64,000 bases of DNA from Cryptomeria japonica (lineage: Eukaryota; Streptophyta; Pinopsida; Cupressales; Cupressaceae), in contig NW_026729310.1 of assembly GCF_030272615.1 (NCBI RefSeq), forward strand, positions 43,443 to 107,442. Direction: 5' to 3'. Of the stretch, positions 1-9,756 are shown in pieces (within the stretch, counting starts at the first letter, position 1; each line of letters starts with the position of its first letter). The notes beneath the pieces are model-generated. The model made no database searches and was not told the origin of the DNA. It saw only the letters and a list, made by a program, of their open reading frames with translations. A program made the position numbers and the translations under genes.

Positions 1-479
1 GTATAATGACACACCAAAAACATTTGCATTTCATGTAGTTGCACCTGCATTACCACATATAAGCATTTCATACATACATATAGATATCACAACTGCATCA
101 CATCCTGCACACAACACCTGTTAGCACAATTTACATTTGCATTATCATATTCATCTGCATTACATACATTCACATTTGCATCATGCATACACATATAGAA
201 CATAAAAGAACAAAAAAAATATATTGCATTGCATCATATACATATTTGCATCCATATCATAAGCATCACATAAGAACATCTCATCACATAGGTATGCATG
301 AATATAGCTGCCACAAAGATGAATCATCTCATATATATAATCATAAGTGTCATGATACAATGATGTCAAAATCATATGGCTACAATCACCCGAAGGTGTC
401 TACATCATCATACAAAATGGTACAAAATGGTACAAAATTGATACATAGGGAGCCCTCTACGGTTATGATGAACTCCCTC
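1..479. other. Gene-free stretch rich in TGCAT/CATTTGCAT words
   Basis: No gene seen. The first ~300 bases repeat short words such as CATTTGCAT, GCATTACATA and ACATAT in an irregular way, without a fixed period. A short tandem ACAAAATGGT repeat lies near 414-437. Long open frames here are by-products of the biased composition. In the right copy the equivalent of 1-229 is missing because that contig starts at 28030. Confidence 0.5.
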
Positions 480-1831
480 CCTCGGAGTTGGTTGGCCTCG
501 ACGGAGTCTGAGCCCTGGAAGGACCCGCCCCATGATCATCTCTCCTATCCCCTCTGTCTCCTGAGCCTAGTTGTCTCATCCTCCTCCTCTCCTCCTCCTC
601 CTCGATCCCACAGCCAATCCTCATGTCGCCCTATCCAGACATAGGAACCCACTAATCACTCCTACCAATACTACTGGTAGTGCTAATCCTGTCTATGTCA
701 TTGTGTCCCATGCCACGTGTCCAGCCCTCATCTCTAGTCCTAGATCCTGAAACACTCATCTCAGGGCCTCCCTATCTCCATCTTGATCGTACGGAATCAG
801 CTCCCCATCTATCAGTATCCGCAGAATCCTGTATACATCCTCTAGGGTGACTATCATCTCCCCCATTGGCAAATGAAAAGTGCAAGTCATAGAGTGCCAT
901 CTCTACGCCAGTGCAGTCAGCAATCCCATGTTCGCCTGAAACTCAGGCACATAAAGAATATGTCTCAATCCTGTAGCCTCAATCGTGGCTCGGTCCTCGA
1001 CTGTCAACTCAGGTTGCAACCTCTGAGTCAATGGAAATCTCTCTCGTGACTCCAGCATAGGTAAGTACTCCTGCAGTCAAGCAAATCAATCATGTCAATC
1101 TAAGTGACACTCACTGTTCATCACAATGTGTTGCTATTTTTCCTAGTGACACTCACTGTTCATCACAAAGTGTTGCTATTTATCCTAGTGACACTCATTG
1201 TTCATCACAAAGTGTTGCTATTTATCCTAGTGGTACTCCCTGTTCATCACAAAGTACTACATGTTTTTGCACTCACTGTTCATCACAAAGTGCTGCTCTT
1301 TTTTTCAGTACTCACTGTTCATCACAAAGTGCTGCTCATATTAGTACTCCTTGTTCATCACAAAGTACTATGTCTTGGTACTCACTATTCATCACAAAGT
1401 GCCTTGATCTATCCTGGTCTTTCCTAGAGGACCTGCTTGAATGTATCCTCTCAGCAGCTTATCCAATCGACAGCGTATGTTCATCACAGAACTGTCAATT
1501 TGACCTTGAAGACATAAACGTGCTCGCATTTTGCACAAACGCGCCTGGCACAAACATAGATGTGCTCCGACATTTTTTGAGCTTGTTTGACATATTCTAA
1601 AGCGCATTTATTACTCTACCTAGCATGCATTAATGACAACAATAAATGCATCAAAGTACAAGGAGGTTTTGTGGTACTTACTGGCTCTCCTGCCTCTGTT
1701 GGCCTCTGAAATCGGCGAACGCGATCGAATCTGTGAGCCATTGCCATCGCTGCTGACTGTTGCTGCTCTATCTCGCTCTGCACTCTGATCTCTTGGATGT
1801 GTGGATGACAATGAGGATGTTTTCCCCTCAT
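480..1831 (-). pseudogene. Plant mobile domain (PMD) protein, decayed, with intron
   Basis: Exon 1 runs from ATG at 1831 to 1682 (50 codons, Gln/Ala-rich) and ends at a GTAAGT donor. The intron is 1681-1071 and ends in CTGCAG; both junctions are phase 0, so exon 2 (from 1070 down) continues in frame. Exon 2 reads FPLTQRLQPELTVEDRA, then ILYVPEFQANMGLLTALA, a TAG stop at 905-903, then RWHSMTCTFHLPMGEMIVTL and EDVYRILRILIDGELIPY. The pattern TFHLP-GEM-VTLEDV-L-IDG is the signature of the plant mobile domain family (PF10536), known from MAIN-type host proteins and from transposable elements. After it come further stops (TGA, TAG) and an Arg-rich tail near 540-600. Its position just upstream of an LTR, in opposite orientation, suggests an antisense extra gene of an LTR retrotransposon. 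Non-functional as it stands. Confidence 0.8.
1103..1401. repeat. Tandem repeat (8 units) inside the PMD intron
   Basis: Eight units share the core ACTCACTGTTCATCACAAAG. The first four have an exact 42 bp period (starts 1103, 1145, 1187, 1229); the later ones are shortened to about 33-36 bp. A ninth, degenerate core lies near 1475-1495. The open frame across it encodes a repeated VHHKVL peptide, which follows from the repeat and is not a gene. Confidence 0.9.
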
Positions 1832-2110
1832 GGTCTATCTTATAGACTACCCTAGCCCTAGTCTCCTGTGTCAGTCTTCGTTATCCTGTGACTTTGTCAC
1901 TTTATCTGGTCAATCCATTCTAGCCTTTCTTTCTTATCGAGAGATTGTCTACAATCTTTTCAGACATTTTCATCCAATCTCTCGAGGGGGCATATCATTC
2001 CCATCTTGGGGCAACTCTGTATCAATTCATATTATCTTCTTTGAAACAACGTGACAAGCCGCATTGTCTCAAAGAGGGGCAAAATGTAGACACCCAAAAT
2101 TGTCCAGTCT

Positions 2111-2343
2111 AATTAAATAAATATTTTATTTAATTAATTATCTAAGCTTAATTCTTCTATTAATTAAATAAATCTTTATTTATTTAATTAATTCATTTAT
2201 CCTCTTCTAGCCTTATTTCTCATTTAAATAAATACATTTATTTATTTAAATTATCCTTTTCTTAAATTAAATAAATATCTTATTTATTTAATTGATCCCA
2301 CTTCTTCTATTAATTAAATAAATCTCTATTTATTTAATGAATT
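2111..2343. repeat. Five AT-rich palindromes in the LTR
   Basis: Five inverted repeats built on AATTAAATAAA / TTTATTTAATT lie at 2111-2135 (11 bp perfect arms), 2159-2192 (14 bp perfect arms), 2222-2251, 2265-2293 (12 bp arms each) and 2309-2343 (one mismatch). Loops are 3-8 bases. They share the same arm sequence and are spaced about 42-64 bp apart. Confidence 0.9.
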
Positions 2344-2502
2344 CATTAGCCTTTTCTACCCATGACACATGTCATTCATCTCTTAATTCATACACTACCT
2401 ACCCCTTTCATTATTTTATTATTTCTTTTACCTACCCTCTAATCATAGCCGACCTCCTTTTACACCTCTCAATCTTATCCCTCCATTTCATATAGTGTCT
2501 TC

Positions 2503-2510
2503 TATATAAG
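2503..2510 (+). promoter_or_regulatory. LTR TATA box
   Basis: TATATAAG in a C/T-rich setting, about 417 bp into the LTR, is the likely core promoter of the element. Confidence 0.5.
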
Positions 2511-3060
2511 GAGATGCTTCCTTCATTATAAAACCCTAACTACTTGATCAGTTGACTACTTGGCATATGCGATCCTACTTGCAACCACATTCCGTTCATT
2601 GTTGATCTCTTGTGCACATAAAATCTGAGAGCAAATATATCAAGCAAGATCAATGGAGATAGGAAGAATGAAGATCCAAACCCTATTGGACATGTGATGG
2701 TATAATCTTTGTGATTTCATTTGATTTGCATTGTCTTAGGTAATCTTCATATGTTATGGTGGATCTTTGTTGTTGTTAGGCTAGGGTTTTGTGGTTGAAT
2801 CTATTTAGTCTTTCAACATTGTTGTTATCCATTTTCACCATAAACAGAAAGCATAAGTGAATTTTTTTTTTGATGACCTTTGATGATCATATATATTATT
2901 ATAATAGAGTTTTGAGGCAAACAATGTATGTGTTGTATTTACAATGATATTTGTCACTTGAACCATAGTATCAAGAGTAGTTTCATGATCAGGAGAACTT
3001 ATTCAACAATTTATCTTTTCTTTGTTCCTTTCAAAAATTAGTGGAGATTTGCATCTTGCC

Positions 3061-3420
3061 CTAGGATCATGTGTCTCATCCTACAAGTCTACTATACATT
3101 TCCCTATGGTTGTACACCTTATCCTGCAAGTCCAAATTAGGACTAGCAAGATTCCTTGGGCTTGTGTCTAAAACATTGTATTATGTTATTCATATAGTGT
3201 GTGATTCTCACTATGGTTTTTCCCATATTGGATTTTCCATGTTAAAATTTGGAGTTTATGTGTTTGGTGTTATTGTTTCATCTTTCATTGGTGTTTAGTT
3301 GGTTAAAAATAATCGATAAGTGTCTGTGATAGAAAAAGTTTAAGGATTTTCTCAAGTCTAAGTCAATCCTCCTCTTAGTTTTGTGGTGTGTTCAATAGTA
3401 TATTAATCAAGTTAGTATGT
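3061..3420 (+). mobile_element. Degraded Copia LTR fragment (R/U5-like)
   Basis: The stretch CTCACTATGGTTTTTCCCAT, GGATTTTCCATGT, GGTGTTATTG and CCTCCTCTTAG follows the same order as the R/U5 part of the Copia LTR at 59568-59755 (CCGTGGTTTTTCCC, GGGTTTTCCACAT, TTGGTGTTTTGTGG, CCCCTCTTAGTT). It has no clear ends and looks like an old LTR relic. The 75-codon open frame inside it is not a gene. Confidence 0.45.
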
Positions 3421-5779
3421 AAAGTACAGCAGATATATCAAAAACAAAAATCATGATAATAATGAAATTGAACATGATTTTTTCAATGAGAGATTCATTG
3501 TTTAGTAATTTTAACAATACCAAGGTAAATTGAATATTATTCAAATGATCTTTGACTTATTTGAATATTTATAGGGAACACCTAATCATCAAAAAATTTC
3601 TATAAAATTTGGTTTGAGTTATGTCTAATAGGTGTGTCAGATGAGGATCATGAATTATGAACCCCACTCTTAATTTCAAAACATCTCTAGCATTAGATGG
3701 TACCCTTGTATTATCATTTCAATATTTTTCAACCAAAGATTTGATTTCAATATTCTATTTCATGTTAGATCTTGGGAATAGACCACTAAAACTCCAACAT
3801 TAGTTGATTGGATCATTGTCAATACTTTATCTTTTATTTTTCACTCTTACCAATTTTTTAGAATGTATATTCAAAATTCTTCTAATATTGCTTAAGATTC
3901 CTTTATCCAAAGTTATTTTATTAACTATAGCTATTATTATAGCTTGTTGTGTTGCATTCTAATCTTTAGATTGAATCTTGTTTCTAATAGAATCAATGCC
4001 ACTTACAGTAGTATATATAGCATATATAAGTGATACAACTCTATTTTTTTGTTTCACAAAAATACCTTTTTCATCTCTTTTTTTCATTTTTCACATTCTC
4101 ATCAATTACATCATGCTCGTTGACATTGAAATGATAGCTATTTTTTATAGAGAATATTATTTGTATAATTTATTGGCATAGATTCTTGTCTGTCTACAAA
4201 TAAATCTAACGAGGACGATTAACTAAAATATTAATTTCAATTTTCAAACAAATATTTTCATTTACACCAACACAAGGGATTTCATTTTCACTTTTTGTTT
4301 CTATAATTTTTACAATAATAGAATTGATCACAACATAAGTATATCCAAATTATTTTAAATAAATAATTATCAATATCATCTATATGTTTTCCATCTCATT
4401 CAAAGGTGGATTTGAAGATGTACTTGGATTTGTGCCTTTTGTCACATTTTCAATATCATTGAAAGGTGGATTTAGAGGCATACCAAGATTTTTTTCTATA
4501 ATAATATTATCTTCCACATTAACCTCTTTCATATTTAAATCATCTGCATCCATCCCATTCCCCATGGTCTCTTCAATGTTTTTCTCTTCAATGATCATAG
4601 AACTATATGCATCAATTTTCTTCATTTCTTGAATCATCATTCTTCTATCTCTTTGAAATTTTTCTTCCTCTCTATTTGCGTCGATTTCGTCAAGGGTCAT
4701 GACCCTCCTTATTTCCTCTTTTGATGATGATTCGTTCCCATGATTACCAAATTCTAAAATATAAATGAATGTTAATAATAAAAATCCTCCATTTTAATTC
4801 CTCTTCAAAACTACTCATGAAGTACATTTTGCACTTCACAATTGTTGTAATGGTTGACTCCTTCCAAAAATAAATAGAATATCACATGTAAAGATCTTGT
4901 ACAATAAAATACTCAAGAAAAAACTATAGAATATGAATTTGTCAACTATGCAATATTAGATACTTACTCGCAGTAAATTAATGGTGAGTCATTTTTATTA
5001 AAAAAAAAAATTAAAAGTTCAAAAATGAAATGATATCTTGTTTATGAAATGTGATCTAGCTTTGTATCCAAAATAGGATCTCATATCCTAAATACAATCT
5101 CATTATTTACAAAATATAATCTTGTTTCCTTTTGACCTATTATATTTTTTTTTTAAATGTAATGGGATCATGTTTTTAGAATGAAATCTTGTTTCTAGAA
5201 TAGGATCCCATTTTAGAAAAAATGTATTCTAGCCAATTTTTGTTGCTGGTTTTGAGTCAAAAAGAAGCTTGGGGAGTTGACTTTTAACTTTAGAGCTGCT
5301 TTGATTTGGAACTTGAAGATCATATCAATGTCACTTGAAAATAGTAGCGTTGGATATACGTCTAATAACTTTTTTGTATAGTTTTTAATAAAATTAAAAC
5401 CCATTATAGATGAGATTGTCAAGATTTTAAATATTTAAATTTTTTTACAATTGGATTATTTTTTCTATTTTTCATGTATATTTTTTTATGAAACTAATCT
5501 ATAAAATTGAAATACTAGGTTTTCCTTTTTTTTTAATCTTTTTATTGTCAACAATTTTTGAAAAAAAAAATATATGGCAACAATCTACACATAATTATTT
5601 TTAATTTGAAAAAAAAAATTTAAAAATAATAATTTTAGGTCTGCTTATGGTTGTCATACATGAGGCGCTTTCAAAATAAAAATTAGGGTGAATAAAAAAT
5701 TAATTATAAAATATTAAAAAAAATTAAAAAATAAAATCTTCAATAATCTTTAGTGTTTTATAGATCTTTTCCCAAGAGG
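3421..5779. other. AT-rich intergenic stretch
   Basis: No recognisable gene or complete element. It contains poly-A/T runs and, at 4380-4700 on the minus strand, one open frame listed separately. Confidence 0.5.
4380..4700 (-). CDS. Unrecognised acidic open frame, 106 codons
   Basis: I do not recognise it. It starts with MTLDEIDANREEEKFQRD, is very rich in Glu, Asp, Met and Asn, and ends with two related segments, NPPFNDIENV and NPPLNEMENI. The frame is intact in both copies, with one Ala/Val difference. No splice sites or promoter are evident. It may be a fragment of a transposable-element protein or chance; support for a real gene is weak. Confidence 0.2.
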   Translation of the reverse strand: MTLDEIDANREEEKFQRDRRMMIQEMKKIDAYSSMIIEEKNIEETMGNGMDADDLNMKEVNVEDNIIIEKNLGMPLNPPFNDIENVTKGTNPSTSSNPPLNEMENI

Positions 5780-6281
5780 TGTTAGTGTAGGTTTATATTT
5801 TCTATTATATTAAGGAATATTTATTTTTCCCACACATTATTAAGATTGCTTAGGTTATATTAGAATAGTTAGAATGAGGACATGTGGCATAATCTTGCAC
5901 TCACACATGTCATTCACACCCACATTTGGGTGGTTGAATATTACACCCTCTTTTGGATTTATTTGTGACCTCCCCATAACCACTTCTTTTCTTTACCTAA
6001 GTTGGCATAACCATGTACTTGCCATTTACCAAGTAGGTAAAACTCCCTCCTATTTTGGGCTACAAGGAGTTGTTACTCCTCTTGGTTTTATATGCCCATA
6101 TTTCTCTATATAAACAATCCCTCACCACTTCTATGCTAAGTGTACTAAGAAGAGAAAAATAGCTCAGATTGTGAGTCTAGTTCAGTGCTAGGAAAGTGTT
6201 GAGTTTTGTTCATCTTTGGATTCTTGTCTTGCTTTCCTTCCGTTAAATTGATCTTGGGTCGCTTCATGGATAAATTTAACA
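5780..6281 (+). repeat. 5' LTR of outer Copia-type element
   Basis: TGTTAG...TTAACA, 502 bp, ~88% identical by eye to 18251-18750. A TATA box CTATATAAA lies at 6106-6114. Confidence 0.93.
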
Positions 6282-6293
6282 CGATATAAGAGA
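6282..6293 (+). other. Degenerate primer-binding site
   Basis: CGATATAAGAGA directly follows the LTR and matches 8 of 12 bases of the plant initiator tRNA-Met site TGGTATCAGAGC. Confidence 0.5.
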
Positions 6294-6969
6294 TAGCTAT
6301 GAGTTATGGGTTAGCAGACATTCAAAGATCTAGATTCAATTCATTCTTGAAAGTGTACTATTCTTTATGTTGCATTTGATGATGTCTTGAAGAGTCATAA
6401 AATCTTCAAGGAATTATAGCTTCTAGGGGGTTCCTATTTCTTTATTAGCAGTGCAGTTGTTTTAGAAATTCATGGAGAAAATCTGAGCTCACCATGGAGT
6501 CCAGAGAAGCTAAGAAAGTTGGATTTACCTTTTGTTTCATCCAAATTGAACACCGGATGCAAATTTGGTGAAGGTGTGAACCAGAGCTTTCATTGTTAGA
6601 TCTAGAGGGTAGCTGATTTTATGAAGCATTTTGAGGCCAAACAGATAGTGCCATTGCAATCAAAAGGCCCAAAAATGCTAAGATTGATAGTCAATTCATC
6701 AATTATTGTGACAGTCAAATTCAAAGGAAAAAATTTTTTGTAAATGAGCCCTATGGCCCATGTGCATAATATGGTACAAATTTGAATCATTATTAGAAAA
6801 AAAAAAAAAAAAAAATCCTGTATGAAAAAAATATCATTCAAAATATTTGTTATTATTCAAATTATTATGCAGGTTTTTTCCATTGAAAAAAAAAAAGGAA
6901 AAACTTTTATAATAAAAGTTTCTTCCTGAAAAATTATTTAAAAAAAATTAAAAAATAAAAAATTTCAAA

Positions 6970-7000
6970 GTACCCGATAGGGTACATAGACCCTATCGGG
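6970..7000 (+). other. GC-rich hairpin(s) in the element's leader
   Basis: CCCGATAGGG (6973-6982) pairs perfectly with CCCTATCGGG (6991-7000) over an 8-base loop. The left arm also sits in a second inverted repeat, GTACCC-GATA-GGGTAC (6970-6985), so two mutually exclusive hairpins are possible. It stands out in an AT-rich 1.4 kb leader. Confidence 0.7.
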
Positions 7001-7677
7001 CTCGTATGGAAGACCACCTACAACAGGGTATGTGGTATAGCTATGGGTATTAATCCTTGTGCATTTACCACCTTGGCCTTGCATCAGCATCAACCTCAAT
7101 CTTCATGCCAAGGAATTTAGAGGTGGTTGATTTTTTTGCAAATTTGGTGACTCCTCATCGTTGTGATTTTTAAAATCTACCTCAACTTCAAAGTGCAATA
7201 TCTCAAGCATATAGAGGCGTTTTTCAGCACAATTTTTTTTATTTGGGGCATAATTTTGCACTCTTCGTATTGGAGCTATTATTTTTTTCTCAAGTGATCC
7301 TTATTTTCTAGAAACCAAGTTTTCTCACTAGATCTGAAGGACAATCCTCATTTTTTCAACTTCAAACGTATGTAACTTTCACATATGCCCTCAAATCGAG
7401 GTGATTCTTTTTTTGAAAGTTGATATTTTTTTTAGAACTACATATTGGTGCTAGTTTAATATTCTCATATTAAGATTTAATTATACTTTTAACATTTGAA
7501 TCCACATTTGGACATTGTAAAACTCTACAAAACAACTCCAGCATTGTAAATGCACTGATTTATAAAGTGCCAAAATCATTTTTTCTTTGGGTGATTCTTG
7601 ATTGAGTAAAAAAGGGGGTCTCTCTTGTTGTGTGTTATTTATGATCTTCTTACTTGTGCTCTTCTTTTCTTGGACCT

Positions 7678-8219
7678 ATGGATCATTCTAAAGCTCCATT
7701 GATAGCACCTTATAACTATGCAACTTGGCATTAACATGCATAGAATGCACTAATGTAGCTAGGGTACACTCTATATATTGAACAAAAAGTAGCTAAACCT
7801 ATAGAGGATAAGGAAAATATAAAATGGATGCTTGAAAAAACTAAATCTCTTGGATGTCTTCGTAGTTATGTTTCCCTTGATTTAATGTTTCAGATTGAAG
7901 AATGCAAAACTTTACATGAAGCTTGGGAAAAGTTAAAAACATTGTATCGTACAACTGATGAAGTAAGCGGTTACCAAATTGATAATGATTTGATGAACCT
8001 TGATCCAAATAACTTTCACAATATCTAGGATTTCATAACTAAGGTTAATGATTTGAGAGAACAATGTAAAGAATGTGGTATTGAGAAAAAGGACATTCAG
8101 TTGATCTAAAATATACTAAATAAATTGGGTCCTAGTATGCATCTTTTATATCTATCTTTTATACTCATAGGCTAACTATGGTATCGACTTATGTTAAGCA
8201 TTCATTCCCATCTTTTTCT
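7678..8219 (+). pseudogene. Outer element gag, 5' part (Copia Gag, UBN2-like)
   Basis: Starts at ATG 7678 (MDHSKAPLIAPYNYATWH). The segments KSLGCLRSYVSLDLMFQIEE, KTLHEAWEKLKTLYRTTDEV and QIDNDLMNLDP are typical of Copia Gag. Stops interrupt it at several places, for example after ATWH, after NFHNI and after KKDIQLI. At 8219 it is cut by the nested minus-strand element. The last ~197 bp are repeated on the other side of the insertion, where the frame resumes. Confidence 0.85.
8023..8219 (+). repeat. Left copy of ~197 bp duplication flanking the nested element
   Basis: This piece of gag is repeated at 16231-16428 with about eight differences. It is far longer than the 5 bp target duplication usual for LTR elements. 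Confidence 0.93.
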
Positions 8220-9434
8220 TGGAAGACTAATGTACTGAGAGGGGAGGGGTGAATCAGTACTTCAAAAATTTTCTTGAAAAATAGTTTTACTGATAAACAC
8301 AAACTATGTATTGCTAATCTCAAAGATATAAAATACTGAAACATAATCATAAAGATAACATGCATCAAAATATCACTCCATAACACAATGATTTTTGGTC
8401 ACACAAAAACTCTTGGTTAGAGAGAAAAATTGCGGTGGGGATGGCACCCACAACTCCACTACTGCAGTAATCAAGATTGCTCGATTAGACCTACATGTTT
8501 AGCCATTTCTGATAGCTTACCTTGTTAGGAGTATAAAGATCTTTAGATCTACCTTGCTAAAGGATTTTACAAACACTTCTACAAAATGTTGTACGTGGTT
8601 AAAGGCTTTACAATTTATAGACTTTATTAGAGTCTTTTACCCTGTTAAAGGTTTCTATTACAACTTAATATTTCAATCAAAATCTTTACAAAATATCTGC
8701 AACTTCACATCTGAAATGTTATAGCAGACTCTATGTGCTTAATATGAAATTACCTTTCTCATAGCATTCCTCGGTAATTGATAAATCAACTCGGTAACCA
8801 CTTTTGTATTCTCTGTTCCTTAAACTATTCTCTGAAACCTTCTCAATAACCTGTGATTATCTCTATCAATCTTATTCCTTCATGCTTGACTTAATCATTC
8901 CTTCATCTCTCTTCTCTTGATTGACCTTACATGTCACCTTCTTTTTCATGTACTCAAATCATTCTATTTATATAGATCTCTGAGATGATGATTTGTTCAT
9001 GCTTCGATCATACAAACATGTTTTATTGAATGAATAAACATAGAAATTATTTCATTGGATATTCTTCCTCAAAATCATACAAAATCTTTAAATACAATTT
9101 CCTATGTAGTAACAGTTTCATCTTCTCGAATTATGTAACACGTTTCACATGTGTCCAGGTTCATTGAATCTAGTAACACGTTTTCACTCGATTTAGATTA
9201 ACCTGGTATACCTTCTTTGCTGCTCGGTAAACATATAAACTTTACTCGGTAGACATTCTGCATATGTCTCGGTTCACAGCTTGGTGTGTATCAACTCGGT
9301 AACTTGTCTTTCTTCTGTAACCGACACTGGTGACCTTGGTGTTTACCGACTGGACGTTTTGGTAGTATTAACCGACTAGAGTATATAAAATGACTTTGGG
9401 CATAAAACTAATGACAACTTAGTTAATAGAAACA
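8219..9434 (-). repeat. 3' LTR of nested element, end truncated
   Basis: Matches 15015-16230. The terminal 13 bases present in the other LTR (TGTTAGGTCTTAC on the plus strand) are absent; gag sequence joins directly at TTGGAAG. Two bases (CT) are shared at the junction. The minus-strand TATA box is at 8965-8974. Confidence 0.9.
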
Positions 9435-9447
9435 ATCTCCCCTTTTG
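9435..9447 (-). other. Polypurine tract of nested element
   Basis: On the minus strand CAAAAGGGGAGAT directly precedes the TG of the 3' LTR, where plus-strand DNA synthesis would be primed. Confidence 0.75.
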
Positions 9448-9756
9448 ACATTAGTTTGGTATGTTTGACAAAACTCCTTTCAAAGTCATAATACAAAATC
9501 TATATACTTGCAAAATAAACTGAAATGTCAGTATATACAATGTTCAAATACATACTCCCCTTATCAATATTCTGTACATAACTCAATGTTTCATGCTCTG
9601 TATTTCCATGCTCTTGATGTTACATTCCATGCTCCCCCTAACAATTTCAACTGTACACTCAGATATTCATGCTCAGTCATGTGTTCAGTACACTCCCCCT
9701 TTTTGACAAACATCAAAACTAGTTACCATTTGGTGGGGGCAACTAATCAAAAATAG

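Larger units (their letters stand above)
2073..2845 (+). mobile_element. Putative 3' LTR with polypurine tract (right end uncertain)
   Basis: A purine tract AAAGAGGGGCAAAA directly precedes TGTAGACACCCAAAATTGTCC-like sequence beginning at 2086, the usual layout of a polypurine tract followed by the TG of a 3' LTR. Downstream are an AT-rich U3 with five palindromes, a TATA box (TATATAAG, 2503-2510) and a leader-like stretch. Internal sequence would lie to the left, where only the antisense PMD relic is seen; any pol would be outside the window. I could not fix the terminal CA or a target duplication, so the end near 2845 is a guess. The style resembles Ty3/Gypsy elements, but the lineage is inferred. 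Confidence 0.55.

Noticed and set aside
183-644. 153-codon plus-strand open frame and its copy-2 relative
   Set aside because: It lies in low-complexity sequence and opposite the PMD relic; the copy-2 version owes its length to the N gap.
1103-1401. CRISPR-like array of eight conserved cores with variable spacers
   Set aside because: The first four units repeat in full without unique spacers, the setting is a plant intron, and there are no cas genes.
1104-1427. 107-codon open frame with repeated VHHKVLL peptide
   Set aside because: It is the translation of a tandem repeat inside the PMD intron; the 42 bp unit is a multiple of three, so the frame stays open by itself.
8189-8386. Minus-strand open frame MLWSDILMHVIFM... 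and its relatives at 14856, 35986 and 42667
   Set aside because: It lies inside the LTRs of the nested element and appears at every LTR copy; hydrophobic but no known protein, and upstream of the primer site.
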